DNA from: Adiantum capillus-veneris
Taxonomy: Eukaryota; Streptophyta; Polypodiopsida; Polypodiales; Pteridaceae
Direction of reading: 5' to 3'
Length of the DNA: 64,000 bases
Assembly (NCBI GenBank): GCA_014529385.2
Contig: CM043959.1
Span: forward strand, 54,750,253-54,814,252
Part shown: positions 49,492 through 61,793 of the stretch, in pieces
Layout of the letters: the number at the start of each line of letters is the position of its first letter
Numbering within the stretch: position 1 is the first letter of the stretch
Program-made: the position numbers and the translations under genes
The notes under the pieces: model-generated
Told to the model about the DNA's origin: nothing
The model's database searches: none
The model's input: only the letters and a program-made list of their open reading frames with translations

Positions 49492-50637
49492 CCACTGGGC
49501 CGTAGCCACAGCCAGCGGCACAACGCATAGATTCAGAGCCACCTCCGAGCCTGGGGCTCCAGCGGAGGAGGGGTGGCAGTGTGGCCGTCGACGCCAGGGG
49601 CCACAACGACAGCCTGGCACTCAGAGTGGGCCTCAGGTGCCTACTCAGCAGCAGTGGGTTCCCACGGGGAACCGCTTTGGTCCTCTTGAGCAGGAAGAGC
49701 CCCCTACGCCAGCCTCCACCTCCGCTTCACCCTCGCCAGCCGCCCCTCCTTCAGAGTTCCCCTCCTCCTCCTCATCCTCCCCCCCGCCCTCGGCTCCCGT
49801 CCACTCCCCACCTCGCCCCTCTACCTTTGTCGTCCCACCCTGCCCCTCTTCCCCTCTGCCCCCCCAGCTCCTTCTTCCCCCCCTCCTGCTCCAGTTCCAC
49901 AGTCGAGTCAGGAGACTGGTCCCTCGCCGACGGCTAGGAGATCTCTTGGCAGCGCCTTTGCCACGAGTCGCCTAGCGAGAGAGGGTCAGCCCTTCTTGAG
50001 GCCCCCTCTGCAGATTCAGACATCTTCCCTTGCAGCTATCCCTCGCGGACTGACGAGCGTTGACCTCCGACGCCGCTGGGATTTCTTCGACTACGGGTTC
50101 ACTTGCTTTCTCGATGATTCCGCAGCAGACCACGAGGCAGCTTGCTTCAGGGTCCATGCTTTGTTCCTCGCCGCTAGGGGGACAGAGGCCTTGGACTCAG
50201 CAGTTGGTTTCTCCTTCCCCCTCTGTGGTAGGGCCGAGACAGAGTGGTCCCTCGACTCAGTGTTGGGATGGTTGCACACACAGGTTCTCGAGTTCTCTCA
50301 CCACATGGGAGAACTTGGAGTTACAGATTTGCTGCAGACTTTGTGGCCACTGGCCAAGTTTGCGGTGACACCCCCAGACTCAGCAGGATGTATGCACATT
50401 GTGCTGTAATTTTTTGCTGATACGCAGTGTTTGCCTTGCTATGTATACATTCATGAGGACTCCTGGACAGAGGAGGTTGCTTTACACATGGCTCGTTCAG
50501 CTTGGGCTTGGGCTAGGCACTCACTGCAGTCTCGCCTATCTAGAGGATGCTCGGATGCGGATTACTCCCCATCCAAGCCAGCCTCGAAGATAGCACGTCT
50601 TGCTGCTGCGGCATCATCTGTTCTCTCTCGCTCACCA
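49492..50637 (+). pseudogene. LINE ORF1 tail and inter-ORF region
   Basis: Pro/Ser-rich low-complexity sequence to about 49980, then frames (49996-50640) with Trp- and Cys-rich content but no domain I can name. The endonuclease ATG follows at 50638, so part of this is probably the ORF1 C-terminus. Confidence 0.45.
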
Positions 50638-51405
50638 TGAGGATCATCTCATGGAACGTGCAGGGACTAGGTGGGCCCCAGTTTCAGCGACAGCGGGGCC
50701 GATTGCGTTAGGAGCTTCAACATTGCCTTGTGGGAGGAGAGATTGATCTCCGATTATGCTTCAGGAGCACCATCTGTGTGAGAGCCGCATTCGGCGATGT
50801 GGTCAGATTTTGCGTGGACGATATGATACCTTTTGGTCAGCTGCTTTTGGACCTGAGGCATCCAGGGTGGGGTATGTATGACTATTGCGGATTCATTGCA
50901 GCAGGCCATTGTGGGCAGAGGAATTATTGTGCCAGGCAGGGCTCAGTGGCTTACTATGCAGGTTCAGGGTGGTCTTGTGGGCTTCCTGAACATCTATGCG
51001 CCCAATGTGGTGAGTGCTCGTGCAGAGTTTTGGTCACATATTGTTGAGTCCTTGCCGCAGGCCGACCATTGGTGTGTAGGAGGGGACTTCAACATGTTGG
51101 AGAACCCTTCTGACAGGATTGGAAGCAGCCATGCTACTGTGCATGGTGTTGAGTTAGCAGCTTGGGAGAGGTTGTGTATGACTTTGAGGGTCTCGGATAC
51201 ATGGCAGAACTGTGGCTTTGTGAGGCCTCCAGACAGTCTTGCCTTCTCTAGATCGGACCGCAGAGTGGGAGGAGTGAATCTATCGCGGATAGATCGCTTC
51301 TACACTAGTGACCACTTCAGTGACTTGGGGGGATCAGTGGGCATCCTGGCAGGGACATCCTTCTCGGACCATGCACCAATGATCCTCACAGTGGCAGACA
51401 GGTAG
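50638..51405 (+). pseudogene. LINE ORF2 endonuclease
   Basis: APE-type endonuclease: starts MRIISWNVQGLGG at 50638, MLQEHHL (catalytic Glu) near 50755, IYAPN near 50990, GGDFNMLE near 51080, SRIDRFYTSD near 51287 and SDHAPM near 51364. A stop near 50710 and two frameshifts (near 50740 and 50877). It would nick target DNA to prime reverse transcription. Confidence 0.85.
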
Positions 51406-53400
51406 AGGAGTGGGAGCACGATGCTTTGCATCCCATAGCGGGTCTTGTTGGACTCGGCACTCAGAGAGAGGGTTGAGGCTCTCTGGACAGAGGGCATGGA
51501 CAACCAGGTTCTACCTTCAGATAGAGTGGCCTTAGGCCTAGCTCAGCTGAGCCACTTTTTTCTTCAGAAGTCTCTGGCTCGTCGGGCTGCAGCGAGAGAG
51601 GAGGAGCACCGTCTCAGACGAGGCATTGCTTCACTACAGAGGATGCAGGAGCAGCATCTAGATAGTTCATGGTTGGAGGAGCAGTTACAACAGGCTCGAC
51701 AGGAGCTTGTTAGCACAGAGGAGAGGCGTCATGAGTTTGCCTTCCACCGACAGGAATCTCAGTGGACTCAAGTGGGTGACAGAGTGACTGGGGCTTTTTT
51801 TGAGACAGTGGAACCTCCGCACTCACATGCCAAGGTCAATCAGTTGAGGAGACCCGATGGGTCAGTTGCTTGTGAGCCTGAGGATATGCGTGCAATTGAT
51901 ACTGACTTTTACCGTGAGTTACTGTCAGCTGAGCCCCATACAGAGCGGCAGGATGCATGCAGGGAGCAGGTTTGGGCACAGATGCCTTGTCTTGTGACAG
52001 AGGAGATGCGCCAGAGGCTAGAGATGCCACTTCAGCTTGAGGAGCTGCACACGGCTCTAAGGGCCCTCCCTCGTGGTGCTGTCCAGGTGAGGATGGGTTG
52101 ACTCCCAGCTTTTTCTTGGAGTACTGGGACTTGCTTGGCCCAGATCTTTGTCGTGCCTTTCAGTACATTTTGCACACAGGAGTGATGCCTGATAGCATGA
52201 GTGAGGGCCTGATCTACCTCATCCCAAAGGAGGGTGGCTCCTTGGATGAGATTCGATAGTGGCGCCCCATCACCATCCTCAACTCAGCCTACAAAATTAT
52301 TGCCAAGGCTCTGAGTTTGAGGATTCAGCACTTTTGGAGAGCCTTATACATGGGACCCAGACAGGTTTTGTCAAGGAACGCAGTATCCTTGACAACATCT
52401 TCACTTTTTGGGAGGCTTCTGCCCTGGCACGGCTCCGTGGGGAGGACCTTGTGATTCTTCTTCTTGATTTTGAGAAGGCATACGAGAGAGTTGACTGGGA
52501 CTTTCTAGAGGGCACTCTACGCAGGATGGGCTTCTCAGATGCTTGGATCAGAGGGGTGTCAGCCTTGTACGGACAGGCTCACAGTCAGGTGCTTTTGGTA
52601 GGAGGTAGAGGTGAGCGCTTCATGCTCACACGCTCGGTCAGACAGGGTTGTCCTCTTGCCCCCTTTCTCTTTCTGTTCTATGCGGAGGCGATGAGCAGAT
52701 TTTTGGTGTCACAACAGGTTGGTCTGCGGGGCTTAGCACTCCCTATTCGGGGAGATGAGCTACTGGACGTTGAGTTTGCCGATGACTCAGCCTTGTACTT
52801 AGAGGGCCAGGAGGCCAATCTGCATAGATGTGAGCAGGCTTTGGAGACCTTCTGTTGTGCATCGGGCCCACTGATCACAACTGGAGAAAGACATTGGCTT
52901 TCTCGGTTGGTAGTGCTCCTGTGCCAGATTGGATGCCAGGCGAGGGTTTCAGGTGGATTCCCCCAGGGACTACAGTTCGGTACTTGGGTTGTCAGGTTGG
53001 TTTGGACTTGTCCCCCGAGCAACAGATTGCTCCTCTTCTCCTGTCCATCAGGAGAAAGCTGTTACATTGAAGCTCAACACAACTTTCGCTGGCGGGTAGA
53101 GTAGTAGTTGCCAACCAGGTGTTGTTGGCGACTATGTGGTACATCACTTCTTGTTGTTGGATCTTCTCGAGTTCTTGTATCAGCCAGGTAGAGAGGCTGA
53201 TCAGGAACTTCCTTTGGTCAGGTCGTGACACTCAGATTGCCGGAGCCAAGGTGGCTTGGTCGGTCATCACACTTCCTTGTTCTCAGGGAGGGCTTGGGAT
53301 CATTGATCCAGCACAGCAGAGCAGAGCCCTTCTTGGGAAGTTCATAGTTAGAGGACTTCTTCCAGGAGAGGAGCCCTAGAAAGAGTTCTTGTTGCAGAGG
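51406..53400 (+). pseudogene. LINE ORF2 reverse transcriptase
   Basis: N-terminal helical region 51445-52101. RT motifs: GLIYLIPKEGGSLDEIR near 52208, WRPITILNSAYKIIAKALSL near 52260, GTQTGFVKERSILDNI near 52352, LDFEKAYERVDWDF near 52464, RSVRQGCPLAPFLF near 52634 and the catalytic FADDSALYL near 52778. Shifts near 52310, 52880 and 53100. The frame 53119-53379 continues with IRNFLWSGRD and GGLGIIDP, typical of the L1 thumb/connector. Non-functional. Confidence 0.9.
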
Positions 53401-54060
53401 CTTCGTGCCAAGGTGCCTCAGTAAGGAGGCCCTTGGCAACCTTCGACCAGATGGATCTTTACAGAGTTGCGCCGAGTTGGTTTGAGCAGGAGACTGGAGG
53501 ACCGCTTCGCTGTGAGTTTGCTTCGATCTTGGGAGCTCTTACGGTGTGGCCTGGAGCAGAGACAGCCGACGTGCACGGAGGAGCACCTACAGCAGCCCCT
53601 CGTCTGGAACCCCATAGTTAGCACTTAGAGAGGCCACTTGGTTGGTAGTCGGCCTCATGTTTCTTGGGGTCCCATGGCAGCAGGTCCAGCGCGCTCTCTA
53701 GGTGACTGGCTAGAGTTCACAGGTTTGTCAGAGGAGGTGCAGGGTTTCCAGCTACAGGGCATGAGAGGGGTGCAGAGCATGGGTCAGGACATCACAGAGT
53801 CAGTTCCAACTGAGTGGCTCACGCCTCTCGAGCCAGTAGCACCCCGGTGGATGGGAGCCTTCACACGACTGGAGGTTCTCATTTCAGTCAGGGCCTGCTC
53901 AGAGTCTGTCTCAGCCCTGTTCTTCGAGCTTCAGGGTGGGGGACGACTACAACGAGTTGCAGTAGAGGCCCCGCAGGTAGCAGAGTGCTGTTTTCAGAGG
54001 ATCCGAGTAGTGGGCATCTATGGGAGGACATGCGTCATAGACCCTGACCCAGCAGTTCTT
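53401..54060 (+). pseudogene. LINE ORF2, region after RT (ends at proposed breakpoint)
   Basis: A 206-codon frame (53638-54258) and shifted alternatives; Trp-rich phrases such as MVGSRPHVSWGP. The zinc-binding tail expected next is missing here and lies at 39722-39182 on the minus strand. The right limit, about 54060, is an estimate. Confidence 0.6.
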
Positions 54061-54299
54061 GAGACAGGACACTGGAGGCTATGGGCTTGGGAGTGGATCA
54101 GCTCCAATTCCAACTACAGACGTCTAGTGACCTTCTTAGTAAACAATTGTGCCTCTATGATGAAGAAGATTTACATGATTACACGGATGGCACGTATGGT
54201 CTCACGGATGATGACTTTGTTTTTCTTGACAATGACGAGGATAGGGGTTTATCCTTAGGGTTACGTCCCAATCTCTACAATATCCTGTTTCCTTGAGTC
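54061..54299 (+). other. Short unassigned frame next to breakpoint
   Basis: A frame ending at 54296 is acidic (LYDEEDLHDYTDGTYGLTDD) and ends SLGLRPNLYNILF. Unlike the LINE in composition, it more probably belongs to the element piece that follows. Confidence 0.35.
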
Positions 54300-55355
54300 T
54301 CTAGGGGGGTGCAAATAATTAGGTTAGGGTTCCTTATGTTGTTTGATTGTGTTCAATAAGGGTTGGTGCCTCTTCCCACTGATGTGCCTCTTAGAGGTAT
54401 TCTTTGTGTTTTCTGATGTGTACAGGAACGTGTTACTATTGTTAGGATTTTGAACTTCATGGAATATTTCTCTAGTTCACTCTTCGAATCGAGAGCGATC
54501 ATCAACACGAACATGTGTTTTTTGTCCATTAGCATTGCCTCTTGTCTTCTTTTTTTTGCATCCATGTTTGTCTGCTTTAAATAGATTGGTAGCACAATAT
54601 TCCACACATTTTCTTAGATTAAACATTAGATTCTATATAATTTTCTGTCATAATCCCTTGTCTAGGTTTCAGAATCAAGCAGTCTGACTAAGCTAGTTTG
54701 ACTAAGTTAGGAGTTGAAGAACTTCTCTTAATACCATGGGTAATGCCTTCCTAATAATCAATGGTTACTTTAGGCTCTTAGTCCAATTTAGGCAGCATTG
54801 TGTGCAATGTACTAGGGCTTTCTAGTGGGCTTAGTGATCTTTAGCTTAAGTATTATAAAGGGATTTTACTAGTGTGATGAACCTCGGGAGGGTAACAATG
54901 TCATATGAATCCCCAAAAATTACAAAATTGAAATGTTGAAAACAAACAAACAAAAAAAAAAATCAAAAGTGCCACAATGTAAAATCTTAATTTGGTACTT
55001 CACTCACATGTATTGCCTATGGTACTAGAGCCTAGAGGTTTCCATTGTGGACACTTTTCCTTGAAAAGCAAAAAACCCAAGGCATACAAAATAAGCATAC
55101 ACATCAAAATTGAATCAATGTGAAAAGACTTTGGGGGGACTTAAGAAAAGGGAAAGCGATGATTTCATGAGCAATTCCTTTTATCGTAGCTTAACACAGG
55201 GTCTTCTAGGTATAGCCTCTAGTCAGCTCTTGGACATGAAATACTTGGCTCTCACGATTAAACAACTTAATTGACCAGAGAAAATTGAGAAGTTTTACCA
55301 TGGTATTAATAGTTGACCTCTAATGCCTTTCAATCATTAAATTAGCGACCGAAGA
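54300..55355 (+). repeat. Third copy of the AB/C 3' region (fragment)
   Basis: Homologous in reverse to C 34400-35420 (e.g. GCATCCATGTTTGTCTGCTT near 54560; GACCTCTAATGCC near 55315). Truncated at about 55355, before the polypurine tract and LTR. Non-coding. Confidence 0.75.
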
Positions 55356-55742
55356 CTTCGCGCGTGATTTTTGGAGTCCAGAGCTGCCCATTTTCAGCGC
55401 CGTCTCACACGACACATCAGGGGTAAGTTTTAAACTCATCAAAGAACATTTCTATACAGTCGGGTAGCAAGTCTAGGCCCATGAAAAAACCCTAGAATCC
55501 CAACTGTGTACGAATTCTTACGACACAAAAATGATCATAATGGCCTGTCAGTTCAACCGAATTGGACGAGACTTGAACTGTAGCATGCCCCTAGATAGTA
55601 GAACACTTCCATATCATTAGATGAACATTTGGCAGGGGTCGAGGGGGTCCCAAGTAAATAATCTAGGTTTTGATCACATTCCAAAATTGGATTCTAACTC
55701 CACGGGCAGCTTATAGACAAGGTCTATACATAATGTACCTAG
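55356..55742. other. No gene seen
   Basis: Between the AB/C fragment and H3. No motif or repeat recognised. Confidence 0.5.
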
Positions 55743-58700
55743 ATGGTTTCAAGAAAACAGTCAAGGCAAGCTCTCCAACAGCAGGAAACAACTCGAGGAC
55801 TACAAAATGTCAAATTGATATATGAAGTCAAACGGACTCCGAAGGAGCCCAAACTGGATGAGCAGCTTCAGGACTATGTAGCGGCGGACAAGTTCATGGC
55901 TTCAAAAGTGACCAAAAAACTCTACACACTAAGTAGTAACAAAAACCGGTGATTTCAGAGTTGACAAGAGCATGAAGTGATGCCAACACGACCAAATTTT
56001 ACCAAAATCATTTTAGGACTTGTTTTAGATGTATTGAAGATTTGTAGGTCATTAAATTATCTTTTCAAGCAAAAAATACATATATACTTAATTATCGTGA
56101 TTATTTACTTATGTGCACAATTGGCTTGAAAATCATCATTTTGCTTCACCTATCACTTGCACACATCTATCTCATGCCACATGTCAACTTTGAGCCCAAA
56201 AGATCAAGAAAATCCCAGATTTTGTTTTAAAAAACGTACTTAAGGCTCTTCTGTCCAAATTTTGAGTTAATTATCACATTTTTCTGATCCAAATCATCCC
56301 ATATCTCACACAAAGGCTCTAAAGCATGTCTAGAACAAACTTGCAACAAAAAATGTCCAATTTGATGAGAAAGTTAATAATCACGATTATTTACTTTTTC
56401 ACCAGAATGAGTTTAAATTTCAACTTTGACCTTATGGGACCAAAGTACGATGTGACAAGCCCACCAATCAAATTTAATCACGTTTGCATCACAAAAATCC
56501 AAAATCCCTTCATATCTACTGATTCAGAGTCTGAAGCCTAAATCTAGCACCTTTTCTACCCAATGCACTCAAATGAGCCCATACTTCACTCAGAGTATCT
56601 AAATCACATATGTTTCAAGCCAATGATGTCAAAAATGCAAAACATTGGAAAAATTTTCCATCTGTAAATAATTGTGATTATTTACTTTGGTTGTAAACTT
56701 TGCCTGGGTTGCATGGTTTTGATCTCTACATGTTTTTATGCATCTATGCATGCTCCAAAATTGATTTGAAGCAAAATGGACATCATTTGCCACAGCAATT
56801 CAGACACAGGGCATTTTAGAGCAGAATTCGTGGAATTTTCTAACTTTGACATTGTATTCTCCTATTAGGTGCAATGCAAGTAGCTGAGAAAGAAAAGAAG
56901 AGGATGACTCAAAAAGAAAAGCTACAAGAATTTCCACCCTATCAGTTAGAGCCAAGTTCAGTGAAAATGACCAAGGTAACCTACCTATCAAAGAAACAGC
57001 TTGAAGAACACAACACCACAGTCTTCATCAGCAAATTCAATAGTGAAGATGGAAATCAGGTAGAGTTGCAGATGCTGCCAAAACAAATTTATGATGTAGC
57101 CACGAAGCCATCCACAAAAGAAGCCAACAGAAGGTTAGGGCTTTGAGAATTCTACGATCAAGAGCCATATGGAGTAGATTTCCAGCGAGCTTATACAATC
57201 AAAGAGGATGGATTAGCTCAGATGACGGATCAACAAGGCCAAAAAGTCAAAATGGTCATTAACAAGGACATAGTGGTCGAAGCACTGGCAGCACATCAGG
57301 AAGAACCTCAGCAGAAAAAAGCAAGGTTCGAAAGAGAAAAAGAATTATATGAAAGAAGCCGCCAAGCTGCAAAGAGAACCCAGAGTCATGGAGCCCGAGG
57401 GAGATCAAGGGTCCTAGGACCAAGAACCACAAGAAGAACATCCCATAAGGTTTGAAGGATCTGCTTGAGCGAATGTATGCAGAAGCCGAAGCCTTGAAGA
57501 TCAAGAAGCTCTAGAAGTGCAAAGGAAAGCAAGAGAAGAGTCGGCTGCGCAACAAAGGCAAGTAGAAGTTGACAACAATTGAACCACAAAATGAACAAGG
57601 ACAAATGTCTCTAAGACCCACTTCACCCACTACTGAACAAGAAGACCATCCCATGCCTAGTCCAAGCCCTTCACCCATTGCCAAATCCAATGAAGGTGAG
57701 GAAACAAAAGGGAAAGAGAAACAAGAGGAGGAAGCCTATTATGAACAACCCAAGGGAATAGACATAGATGAAGATGGACCTTCTACAACAACACAAGCAA
57801 AATTAGTTGAAGCATCTACAAAGCATCAAGAAGATTCAGTTGAATCATCTACCAAGCCACAAGCAGAATCTGATGCACCGTTGAAAGAGCCACAAGCCAA
57901 ATCTGCTGGAACTTCTAAGCAGCCTCAGGCAGAATCAAAAGAATGGGAAACAACAGATGAAGTGATCATCCACGTTAATGAGTATGCAAATCAGATGTAG
58001 CTAATGACAGAAAAGATGCGAATAGCAGCTCTTAGCCGCAAGTAGTGCTAAAGCTAAAGAGTTGGAATAGGTAATTGATTCTCTCCAAGGTGAGCTTTAA
58101 GGCAGGATAAACATTATCGAGAATCTTCAAGAACAGATCAAAGAGCTCAAAAATGAAGTAGAGCAACACCAAAGTGTCAAAGAGAAGCAACAAAAAGAAA
58201 TGGAAGATTTAGGAGAGCTTCTCACAAAGCTGTCAAATGCATGCAAAAGCAAGGACCAACAGCTGAATGAAGTAACCAACGAACTTTTAATCAATACTCA
58301 GTCAATTCAAAAGCTCCAAATACAATTAAATGTAGCGAATGCCTCATTGCAATACTCAGAGCAACGCATCAATGACCAAGAAGCATTCCTAAAGCAGATC
58401 AGGAAAACCCAGCCGTAGCTTCACTCACGGGGACAAATGAAGTCTACAAGACTTTGGAAAAGAGAAACAAGGACCTAGAACTTGAGTTGAATCTAGAACA
58501 AACACAAAGACGAGACCTCGCCTTAATGCGGGTACAAAGAGAAGAGCAGTTTCTCAAGGAGATAGAGGAATAAAAGAGATCTAACCAGCTGCTAAGAGAA
58601 GGGCATGGGGAGGAGGCAGGTACCTCTGAACATCCAAATATAGATATACCATCAGCCTCCTTGCAGATATGGAAACACAGCTAACAGAAGGGCAGACAAG

Positions 58701-59711
58701 AGATTCTGAATTCCAAGTACCAATCACTAAAGAGGAACGGGAGAGGAACAAGTGCCAATGGTCAAGCTTTCTAAAGCTGAAGAAGATGCACTTAACGAAT
58801 AGATTGTCTATGAAGTGGATGATGAATGGAAAGTGGCAATGGATTGGGAGTTGAGAGTTCTTCACTCTGACAATGTATCACAGCTCACTTCCAACCAAAT
58901 CAATGCTCAATGTCATCAATAGTCGCTACCCTATCCTTTGATAAAGGTGGAGCTACTGCAAGTCAAAGAAAGAATGTACAAGGATATACAAGAAGAAGGG
59001 TCAGATGCTCTCCACCCCAAATGGAGAAAGAACTGGCTCAACAAAAACTCAAGGTACCTCATTCTGTTTACAAGAGCACATGCAGCAATACAGAAAGACC
59101 CTACATTCTGTCATGTACCAAGGGTAAGGACATGGCCAGCACATGAAGCATTGAGGAAGAAGAGACCAACTTGGCTCAACTACTCGAGACTGCCAGTTCC
59201 AACTGAGGACTACATGGTGAAAACCCTAACGGGCGCCATGAACTTCTTCAAGAGCCTCCTTGATCTCTCATGTGCAATGCTATATAAAATCTGCAGAATG
59301 CTGCTCACATGCATTCAAGGTTTTCATGAGCTTGAGCAAGCAGGAGCCCCATGGATTTCTTTCTTATAAGGTAACAAAGGCTTGTGCTATGATTTGAGTG
59401 GACAACCTTCAGAAGAAGTCCTCTACGGCTTCTATGCCAGATGTATGTTTGTTCCATAAAGCAATATTTTGGCATTTGAAGAGGCTTTTTACACAAGATT
59501 CTTCACACGGTGCACAAATATATTTGGGCCATTGATTAGCAATTTGATAGCAAGGTTTGTCGGATATTCTGCCATTGAACTTAAAAACAAAGTCACTATT
59601 CTATTTTTGCAAGTCCCTGAGAAAGAATGCCGCATCAGATATCATAAATCTCTACAAGCACTTAAAGACCGCCTCGCCAGTCGTCAACCCGAAGACTATT
59701 TCAGTCCATGA
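55743..59711 (+). pseudogene. Element H3 ORF region, coiled-coil rich
   Basis: A chain of plus-strand frames: 55743-55952 (MVSRKQSRQALQQQETTRGL), 56874-57455 (stop near 57146), 57569-58000 (acidic, repeating PQAES), 58200-58418 (heptad-like coiled coil), 58669-59369 and 59469-59711. They end just before a polypurine tract and LTR, so they form the coding part of an LTR element. No RT, protease or integrase motif is visible, so it is either a non-autonomous element or only the 3' extra-ORF part of one. 55960-56870 is non-coding and holds a ~288-bp repeat listed separately. The protein family is not recognised. Confidence 0.55.
56085..56690. repeat. ~288-bp repeat in H3 marked by AATAATC..GATTATT motif
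   Basis: Motif cores at 56094 (ATCGTGAT), 56380 (ATCACGAT) and 56671 (ATTGTGAT), spaced 286 and 291 bases. Each is followed by TATTTACTT. The arms AATAATC/GATTATT are inverted repeats. The rest of the unit is diverged. Confidence 0.65.
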
Positions 59712-59741
59712 AACTATGTCAAGGGATGACACAATCGAGAA

Positions 59742-59766
59742 GGGGGGGGGGGGGGGGGGGGGGGGG
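59742..59766 (+). promoter_or_regulatory. Polypurine tract of H3 (25 G)
   Basis: GAGAAG followed by 25 consecutive G, one A, then the LTR start TGTTAGCAAC. Position matches a plus-strand primer site. The exact run length is uncertain because long G runs are error-prone. Confidence 0.7.
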
Positions 59767-59767
59767 A

Positions 59768-60173
59768 TGTTAGCAACAAGCTAACCCATATAATATTTTT
59801 TGGGAGCTTTTGTTGTAAAAAAACTTATTCTTTTGATAAATCAAAAATATAATAACTCCTATTTTCTAAGTGAATACTGTAATCGATGAGCTAGAGCTAT
59901 AAGCTTCCATATTGTATTAACTTATCCTTAGTTAGAGCTCCCTGATTATTAGTTTTTGACCAAAGAAACCTTGGCTAAGTTATAAAAGTCAGTTTTCGTA
60001 AGCTATTATCAAGTTTGGATAAGAAATACACAATGTGAACTAACGGCACTCACTTCTCTCCTTTTCATGCTTCCTACCCCCTTGTCGGTTGTCACATTGT
60101 AGTTTCGTCTCTTGCGTTGCAACCGCAGGTGTGTGCTTAGGTCTTATATACTTGTCCTAGAAATTTCGTAACA
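59768..60173 (+). repeat. 3' LTR of H3
   Basis: Starts TGTTAGCAACAAGC, ends AATTTCGTAACA, 406 bp, TG...CA ends right after the polypurine tract. TATA-like GTTATAAAAGTC near 59978. No partner LTR in the window. Confidence 0.65.
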
Positions 60174-60419
60174 TTAGGATGGCATTTGATGTTGTAACGG
60201 TCATGTTTTGTTTGGCGATTAGTGATTAGCTTTTGATGAGTTAGATCATTTGAGTATAACTTGTGTTAGATGTAAGTTGTCTGTTGTTTTCCAAGAGATT
60301 GACACCCTCTTGTAGCCTCTATGCACTAGTCAAGTGAGCTTCGTCCCATGGATTGGAAATTATGTTTGTGGTTCTCGCTATGTCTGCAATAAGCTAAGAG
60401 CGAGGTTAAAAAACCCATC
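60174..60419. other. No gene seen
   Basis: Short stretch between the H3 LTR and the RT scrap. Nothing recognised. Confidence 0.5.
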
Positions 60420-60880
60420 CCATAGTGCCTCGGGTGAAAGATTTGTTTGATAAGCTACAAGACTCTACCTACTTCAATAGGATTGACCTTAAAAGTGTCT
60501 ATCATCAAATAAGGATAGTGGATGAAGATATCCTAAAGATTGTGTTTCGTACAATGTTTGGTGATTTTGAATATCTAGTCATGCCTTTGGCTTGACTAAT
60601 GCACCAGCCACGTTCAATTGTCTAATGGAGAAATCTTTAAACCCTATCGCAAATTCACTGGAGTGTTCTTTGATGATATTATCATCTACTCCAAGTCCTT
60701 GGAGGAACACAAGCAACATCGGTTGCTTGAGGGGTATACTCTCCCACGCTCACTCTCATTGTGTATCATGCAAACTGCAAGAGCTCCCTCTCTTTCTCCA
60801 AGCAAGTAGAGAGGTTCATGCCTACACCAACACTCTTGGCTACGGAATGCAAATCCAACCAAGAGACATGCTTTAATACT
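60420..60880 (+). pseudogene. Chromovirus-like RT fragment
   Basis: VKDLFDKLQDSTYFNRIDLK near 60440, then DILKIVFRTMFGDFEYLVMP near 60530, NAPATF and the catalytic VFFDDIIIYSKSLEEHKQH near 60665. The pattern is that of chromovirus RT and differs from H1 and H2. Two frameshifts. No other part of the element is present. Confidence 0.8.
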
Positions 60881-61421
60881 TAAGCTTGCCATCTTCTCCA
60901 TCTTCATTACTATGCTATTATGTATGTTAGCAAGAAGAGTGATGATAAGTGAGGAACTAATTCTTTCTCCTATGAAATGTTTCTTCTTCCTCTTCCCTAC
61001 CCTCATTCCCTGTTGCTAGCTCTCTCCACCTTCAAAGGTTTTTGAGCTCTTGGGACTGAGGCTTGGGATAGTTAATGCTTTCTACAACGTTTATGTTATG
61101 CTTCTGATGCATGAAGCCTTCCATCTTCATTGCATCACTTAGGTCACAAGGAAAACCAATATTGTATTGTACCAAGTCTCTCTTGACGGGAGAAACTATA
61201 ATACAAATGCCTATTGGAGGGGGGACTGACTCCACATAAATCCGGTCCTCAACTGTTGTCATGTTCTCTAAATTCTCTCTCTTGTAAAAGCATTGTTCAT
61301 GCCAAGTTAATCAAATGCTATGTTTATGTTGCTACCATCAATTAAGTTCACCCGCTATGCTCACAAAGTACTTTCTCTAATTTCTAGTACTCTCAAAGTT
61401 AATAGGCCACTTCTATTATAT
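60881..61421 (+). repeat. Presumed LTR end of H4 (left limit unknown)
   Basis: Non-coding; immediately followed by a Met-type primer site at 61422, so the sequence ending ...TTCTATTATA should be the LTR terminus (CA not preserved). The minus-strand frame 61262-61032 has no recognisable domain. Confidence 0.4.
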
Positions 61422-61433
61422 TGGTATCAGAGC
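61422..61433 (+). promoter_or_regulatory. Primer-binding site of H4 (initiator Met)
   Basis: TGGTATCAGAGC, exact match to the common plant initiator-Met primer site. Confidence 0.85.
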
Positions 61434-61793
61434 ATTTGGTTTTTCTTTTCTTGCTTAAGAAGAGAGGTCCTTAAGTAGACTATAAATGGTTGATTTTGTT
61501 AATTATATTAGGGTAAGTGGGACTGGGATCTATTATCGGTTTTGTTGAGCCCACTATGTGAGATATGGTGCACACCTCGGGAGCTTTGGACTTCATAATG
61601 GGGTCATTTTGGACTTGCCTATGGCTTTACCAGTATTGAGCCATAAGAAGTCCAAAAGGAGCTAGCCCTCGACAATTCTGCAATATTAGACCCACTCCAC
61701 TACTCTCTATAATTAACCACTTCGAGCCATGGATGTAGATACTTAAGTGCCAATTTTTCAAAGGTTAAGAGGAGTGGCAACTAAGGTTTTGAA
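61434..61793 (+). other. H4 leader
   Basis: About 360 bases from primer site to the gag ATG. No gene or repeat seen. Confidence 0.6.
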
